In this document: in pieces, positions 58,490 to 64,000 of the stretch
How the letters are laid out: every line of letters starts with the position of its first letter
How positions within the stretch are numbered: position 1 is the first letter of the stretch
Origin: Ustilaginoidea virens
Lineage: Eukaryota > Ascomycota > Sordariomycetes > Hypocreales > Clavicipitaceae
Length of the DNA: 64,000 nucleotides
Assembly: GCF_000687475.1 (NCBI RefSeq)
Contig: NC_057316.1
Coordinates: 7,316,001 to 7,380,000, forward strand
Direction: 5' to 3'
Position numbers and translations under genes: made by a program
The notes under the pieces: model-generated
What the model saw: only the letters and a program-made list of their open reading frames with translations
The model's database searches: none
What the model was told of the DNA's origin: nothing

Positions 58490-59252
58490 TATTGCAATTC
58501 TCAAGGTCACTATAAAAGCAGAGCCTTACTAGCTAGCTAGATGGCACAAGACTGTCTGCGACCTGTGAACTAATCTTAGTATAAATACTAGATTTTTCAC
58601 CAAGTCCTAAGACTATACAAGTGCTATAAAGCAAGGCAAGTATAAAGGCAAGGCAAATATAAGATAACCAGAAACGCAGGGAAGGTGGAAGTTAAGAGGC
58701 ATGTAGTGCATTAACAGACTCGATTGTGCTGCCCTTCTACTATCTAGAAAGAAGGGGGAAAGCTATCCTATATATACACAAAGGAGGGGTGGGCCCAGGC
58801 ATCCAGGGAAGCCAGTAAGAGGGCTCTCCGTAATACTCGCTATAATACGTCAGCAACCCCGCTATATCCGACCTTTCCAACCACCCTAACCACCGCACTA
58901 GTAATTAGTCACCGCACTAGTAACTAGCCACCACGCTAGTGACTAACCACCACACTAGTAGACTAGCCACCACGCTAGTAGGCCACCACACTAATTTAGC
59001 AATGCCACACCACGCTAGTAGGCCGCCACCACGCTAGTAGGCAACCACGCTAATTTAGCAATGCCACACCTTTTCAACAAGGCCTACCTTACTTGATATA
59101 CAGTAAATAATCCACTGAAAATCCTTAAGGTAAAAGGCAAAGGCCTAAGGTAATACTATCATAAGTCCAAGAGGCGGTATAAGGGCTAGAAGGTTAGTAG
59201 GCCAGTAGGGCATAAGGCCAGCAGCCTAATAGGCTACTATAGGATTTTAACA
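58490..59252 (-). repeat. 3' LTR of minus-strand copia element, 763 bp
   Basis: On the minus strand it begins TGTTAAAATCCTATAGTAGC at 59252 and ends GAATTGCAATA at 58490 (CA mutated to TA). Its middle holds repeated GCGTGGTGGC/CTACTAGCGTGG units. On the plus strand the next bases, 59253-59262 (CCCCCTCTGA), are the polypurine tract of the element. Confidence 0.85.
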
Positions 59253-61821
59253 CCCCCTCTGATTAGCTACTATAGTAGCAAGCTAATCGTGTAAAGGATA
59301 GGGAAAGAAAATGCAGTAAAAGTGCTAAGGAAAAACATAGGAAAAACCTTAGTAAGTTAGTATAAGTTAGCAGGCCCTAAGGCCTAGTAACTCGCGGAAC
59401 CTAGTAAATTTAGGGCCCGGCAGTGGCTTGGTAAGACCGTCAGCAGGCATACTATTAGTAGGTAAATAGGTAATTTTAACCAAGCCCAGCTAGGCTTGCT
59501 CCCTAATATACCGGAATTTTAATAGCGTATGCTTAGTGCGAGCGTGCTGATTAGGGTCATTAGAATTCGAAATGGAGCCCTAGTTATCGCAGTATAGCGG
59601 TATAGGGCGTAAAATATCAATTTCCAGCTCCTTGCAAAGGTTAGAAAGCCACTATACCTCACGGATAGTCTCAAGTAATACATCAGATTCAGTTTCTAAA
59701 GTAGATAGCACTACTAAAGAGGCTCGCTTAAAACGCCAGCTAATAGGACTACTATTAATAGTAGTAAAGAAGCCTCCAGTAGATTTAGAGGTTTCTTTAC
59801 AGCCAGCAAAATCGCTATCAGAATAAGCGGTTATAATAGGCTATTGGTTGCTTTTAGTAGTACTAAAGCAAATAGCTAGGTTCTCAGTGCCTTTAAGGTA
59901 GCTAAAGCTGCCTTTCGCAGCATTTAGATGCACATTAGTTGCCTTAGATATAAACCGAGAAAGGTATTGGGTAGGGAATGCTAGGTCGGGTCTAGTCATC
60001 ATCATAAGCCACATTATAGTGCCAGTAAGGCTCTGATAAAGGCTCTGATCAGTAGGGCTAAGGTCTTTTCCACTAGATTCATTAAGAATTCCTAGTTAAA
60101 GTAGAATAAGCTAAGGTTTAGTATCCTGTAAGCCGAATTTAGCTAGGACCTCTGCTATAAATTAGGCTTAGTGTAGCCATAATAAACCTTCCTTCCTATT
60201 TCGTATAATCTATACGCCTAGGAAGAAGGAAGCCAGACCGCGGTCTTCTATAGCATAGACCTTATGAAATTTCCTTTTTAGCTGGTTGATATAAGTTATA
60301 TTTGGACCAACTAATAGGCAATCGTCAACATAAGTGACGATAAAGGTGCTGGTTTGCTTATTATAAAAAACGGCAGCATCAGAAGCTAAAGGTAAAAAAC
60401 CTTCACTAGAAATCAGATCTTTTAGCCGGTATTGCCATTCGCAGGGTGCTTATTTTAGCCCGTATAGGGCCTTCTTTAGTAAAATAGCTTGCTTAATAGA
60501 GGGATCAAAGCCGGCTTCTTTAAATAAAGTTAGCAGCCGTTATCGTTGAATATCAGACCAAAGCTTGCTATCGCTATTAGTTAGTAGTAAGCTCTCTATA
60601 AATTCAAGAAATCCATCAGGAATATCCATATAAATGGTCTCAGAAAGTTCGCTATTTAGGAAGGCGCCTATAAAGTCGATCTGCTCTATTTCCCAGTTAT
60701 TACTAGCAGCCAAAGCCAGTATAACCCTCCAGGTAGGTGGGATAGAGGTAGAAGCATAAGTATGCTGAAAATCCTTTCCTTCGACTTGCATAAAACCCTT
60801 GACTACTAATCTAGCCTTATATTTTATAGGCTGATTATTAGCATCCTTTTTAACCCGAAACACAGGCCTATTGCATATAATTTTCCTATCAATAGGAACG
60901 CTAGACTTAGGAATAAATTGGAAGACTTTAGTATCCAAAAGCTGCTCAAATTCCTTAAATAGTGCCTTTATCCAAAGGTCTTTTTCAGGGCTTCGTAGCA
61001 CATCCTTCCAGCTATTAGGCGTACCATCAGGGGCCTTTTTAGCTAGCTTACGCTTAGCTGTATAGCAGGAATCCTATATCAGGTGGTGTAACGTATTACC
61101 TTCCTGAGGGAATAAGTCGGTAGGGCTGGTAGGGTTAGTAGGGCTGGCAGGTATAGCAGAGCCAGCAGGGCCAGCAGGGCCAGTAGGGCCAGCAAGGTCG
61201 GCAGGAGTAAGGCTAGTAAGGATATCTATAAGGTCATCCTTTACAGTAGCCGGGGACTATAGTATAGTACCTTCTGACTTAGGAAGGTAATCCACGGTGG
61301 CATTAGCGTTAGTAACGCTAGTATTAGTAGGGTCCGGCATGCTTTCCAAGTCATCCGGTATAACATTAGTATTAGTAATATTAGTAAGGTTAGTAGGGTC
61401 CGGTATGCTTTCTAGGTCATCCAGTAAAATAGCAGGTTCTCTGCTAGATACCCCCTCTAAACCTGTATTTTGCCCTCTATAAAAGTCTCCTTCTAGGCCA
61501 CTAGAAATAGGGCCTATACCTTCATTTTAGTAAATAAAGGTAATAAAAGTTGTTTTAGTAACAACCTTCTTCTTTAGAAGGTAGACTAGATAAGTATTAT
61601 TACCTAGAGTAGCAAGGAGCCTACCAGGCTCAGTACGGGGCGCTAATTTGCGGCTTTTTACACGCTTTTCGTATGGTATAAGCACTTCAATAGCTGCTCT
61701 AATGGCCCTAAGGTTAATAAGATCAGGGTAGTGCTCCGGCGTAATATAGTCATAATCCTTTATCAGAGTCCCTTCTGGGGGCAGGGTCAGGCCAGTGGGT
61801 CGCAGGTTCGGTACATACAGA
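59253..61821 (-). pseudogene. Minus-strand copia pol: integrase end, reverse transcriptase, RNase H
   Basis: Reading from 61844 down: an integrase C-terminal piece (PNLRPTGLTLPPEG, ALRPRTEPGRLLA-like), a Pro/Gly/Thr-rich linker with PAGPAGP repeats (about 61140-61210) and duplicated DLESMPDPTN (61310-61430), then reverse transcriptase. The longest open piece is 61001-60540: FEQLLDTKVFQFIPKSS, RPVFRVKKDANNQPIKYKAR, VKGFMQVEGKDFQHTYA and IDFIGAFLNSELSETIYMDI. The catalytic FIVTYVDDCLLVG lies near 60330. RNase H has ITAYSDSDFAGCKETSKSTG (near 59800) and ends TKPLPGPKFTRFRELLGL near 59400. About ten TAA/TAG stops break it. The gag-protease and 5' LTR are missing; the sequence passes into satellite DNA at about 61822. 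Confidence 0.85.
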
Positions 61822-62400
61822 TACATGCAAATTTTCGCGTACACGCAAAGTACCGCTCTACTAAAAAAAAAATTTCCTAGCTTAATTCAGACAAGTAAGG
61901 GGCAACCAGTCGCATAGAGTACTAGTATATTAAGAGGCGCGCAAATTTTTGCGTGCATGCAAAGTACCACTCTACAATTAAGGGGCAACTAGTTGCTCTA
62001 CTCTAAGTAGCAACCATTCGCATAAAGTACTTATATATAGAGAGCCACGCAAAATTCGCGTGTATATAAAGTACCACTTTATAAATGAGGGGCAACCGTT
62101 CGTATAAGGTATTAGTACATATAGAGCCACGTAAAATTCGCATGCATATAAAGTACCACTCTATAAATAAGGGGCAACCATTTGCCTAGGCAACTATTTA
62201 CCTAAAAAACTATTTACCTAGGCAACTATTTTACTAGGTAACTATTTGCCTAAGCAACTATTAGTATATATAGAGGCACGCAAATTTTCGCGTGCATATA
62301 AAGTACCGCTCTATAATTAAGGGGCAATTATTTCCCTAGGCAAATACTTATAAAGGCACACAAAATCTATATGCATATAAAGTACCGCTCTTTAAGTAAC
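61822..62400. repeat. Irregular satellite, AAAGTACCGCTCTA-type units
   Basis: Repeating segment CGCGTGNATATAAAGTACCGCTCTA followed by TAAGGGGCAACCATTTGCC at irregular spacing of about 60-130 bp. The same segment forms part of the 237-bp unit that follows. Confidence 0.8.
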
Positions 62401-63628
62401 TATTTGACTAAAGTATTACTATATACTATACACTATTAAACTCGCGTGTATATAAAGTATCCGACTGTTGTTGTTTTTTTAAGCCAAATCTGGAAAATCA
62501 TCTAGCGATAGGGGTGTTATACCTATATACCTACTAAATATTAAATCGACTCAGTATATACTTATATACGCTAAATTTCGCGTGTATATAAAGTACTGCT
62601 CTATAATAAGGGGCAACCATTTGCTCCCTAGGGCAACTAGTTAAGTAAAGTATCACTACATACTATGCACTATTAAACTCGCGTGTATATAAAGTATCCA
62701 ACTATCGTTGTTTTTTTAAGCTAAATCTAGAAAATCATCTAGCGATAGGGGTGTTGTACCTATGTACCTACTAAATATTAAATCGACTTAGTATATACTT
62801 ATATACGCTAAATTTCGCGTGCATATAAAGTACCGCTTTACAATAAGGGGCAACTATTTGCTCCTTAGGGCAACCAGTTGAGTAAAGTATTACTATATAC
62901 TATGCACTATTAAACTCGCGTGCACGTAAAGTATCCGACTATCGTTGTTTTTTTAAGCTAAATCTGGAAAATCCTCTGGCGATAGGGGTGTTATACCTAT
63001 ATACCTACCAAATATTAAATCGACTTAGTATATACTTATATGCGCTAAATTTCGCGTGTATATAAAGTACCGCTCTATAATAAGGGGCAACCATTTGCTC
63101 CCTAGGGCAACCAGTTAAGTAAAGTATCACTACATACTATATACTATTAAACTCGCGTGTATGTAAAGTATCCGACTATCGTTGTTTTTTTAAGCCAAAT
63201 CTGGAAAATCCTCTGGCGATAGGGGTATTATACCTACGTACCTACCAAATATTAAATCGACTCAGTATATACTTATATGCACTAAATTTCGCGTGTATAT
63301 AAAGTACCGCTCTATAATAAGGGGCAACCATTTACTCCCTAGGGCAACTAATTGAGTAAAGTATTACTATATATTATACACTATTAAACTCGCGTATATA
63401 TAAAGTATCCAACTATCGTTGTTTTTTTAAGCTAAATCTGGAAAATCCTCTAGCGATAGGGGTATTATACCTATGTACCTACTAAATATTAAATCAACTT
63501 AGTATATACTCGTATGCGCTAAATTTCGCGTGCATATAAAATACCGCTCTATAAGTAAGGGGCAAACATTTGACTAAAGTATCACTATATATTATGCACT
63601 ATAAAATTCGCGTGTATATAAAGTATCC
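62401..63628. repeat. Satellite, exact 237-bp period, about five copies
   Basis: The anchor AAAGTATCC occurs at 62454, 62691, 62928, 63165 and 63402, spaced exactly 237 bp, then at 63620 (218 bp). Each unit also has GTTGTTTTTTTAAGC, TAGCGATAGGGGTNTTATACC, AAATATTAAATCGACT and the AAAGTACCGCTCTA segment. Differences between units are nearly all transitions. Confidence 0.93.
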
Positions 63629-64000
63629 TAAAGGCGCGCAAGCAATATACGTGATTACCTTACTGTAAAGGCTGGCAGGGGATTCGGCAAAAGGCGCGCA
63701 AGCAATACACATAACCTCACTCTAAAGGCATGCAGTGCATATAGCAAAAGGCGCGCAAGTAATATATATAACCTCACTCTAAAGGCATATAGGGCATACA
63801 GCAAAAGGCGCGCAAGCAATACACATAACCTCACTCTAAAGGTATATAGTGCATATAGCAAAAAGCGCGCAAGCAATATATATGACCTCACTCTAAAGGC
63901 ATACAGTGCATATAGCAAAAGGCGCGCAAGCAATACATATGACCTCACTCTAAAGGCATACAGGGCATACAGCAAAAGGCATGCAAGTAATATACGTGAC
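63629..64000. repeat. Satellite, exact 57-bp period, reaching the window end
   Basis: AAAAGGCGCGCAAG-type anchors lie at 63689, 63746, 63803, 63860, 63917 and 63974, each 57 bp apart. The unit also holds CCTCACTCTAAAGGCAT. As 57 is a multiple of three, the minus strand stays open for over 106 codons as a 19-residue repeat (LLYALYAFRVRSYILLAR-like). It is not called a gene because the frame follows from the repeat. Confidence 0.93.

Noticed and set aside
63655..63975. 106-codon repetitive minus-strand frame
   Set aside because: Entirely produced by a 57-bp satellite; the nominal first codon is TTG and no gene context is visible.
61822..64000. Telomere or telomere-adjacent end
   Set aside because: No TTAGGG/CCCTAA array is present; satellite alone does not show a chromosome end.

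Overview
The window is nuclear DNA of a filamentous ascomycete, most likely Sordariomycetes and probably Hypocreales. Evidence: short spliceosomal introns (45-190 bp) with GTRAGT-like donors and CTAAC-like branch sites; fungus-specific families (a PTH11-like rhodopsin-domain protein, NADP mannitol dehydrogenase, a CSC1/RSN1-type channel, expanded fungal HNH proteins); TAGGTACC and TACTCCGTA clusters between genes; and retroelements whose stop codons (CAA/CAG to TAA/TAG, TGG to TAG) look like RIP. The order-level placement is inference.

Region 1 (about 1-30.3 kb) is gene-rich housekeeping DNA. In order: 3' end of a rhodopsin-domain membrane protein; a YhhN/TMEM86 protein; mannitol dehydrogenase (-); a small secreted protein (-); GAR formyltransferase ADE8 (-); a six-exon CSC1-type channel (+); a zinc alcohol dehydrogenase (+); exosome subunit RRP41/SKI6 (+), convergent with an ER thioredoxin/PDI protein (-) across a 39-nt poly-T; VTA1 (+); TIM50 (-); an F-box-like protein (+); a Cys-rich secreted protein (-); a TED1/PGAP5 metallophosphoesterase (-); and a 102-aa acidic protein (-). 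A tRNA-Leu(TAA) with a 16-nt intron closes it.

Region 2 (about 30.35-48.3 kb) starts directly after the tRNA. It is AT-rich and gene-poor, with decayed repeats. Intact islands are two HNH-domain genes pointing toward each other, a small secreted protein and a 299-aa secreted protein with a pore-former-like pattern. There is also a decayed OrsD / telomere-linked-helicase-type gene. Inverted, diverged copies of a roughly 150-bp sequence lie at 30.93-31.09 and 47.93-48.25 kb, just outside this interval.

Region 3 (about 48.3-64 kb) is repeats inside repeats. A full-length but stop-riddled Ty1/copia element (48553-54371, 5-bp duplication AAAAG) sits in a GGCRGTAAAA minisatellite. Then comes a nested stack: a copia LTR with a 51-bp minisatellite in its middle, interrupted by an opposite-strand LTR of the same family (duplication TATTT); then a Ty3/gypsy 5' end; then a minus-strand copia element with its own LTR. 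The window ends in a 237-bp satellite (exact period) and a 57-bp satellite. No telomeric TTAGGG array is visible.
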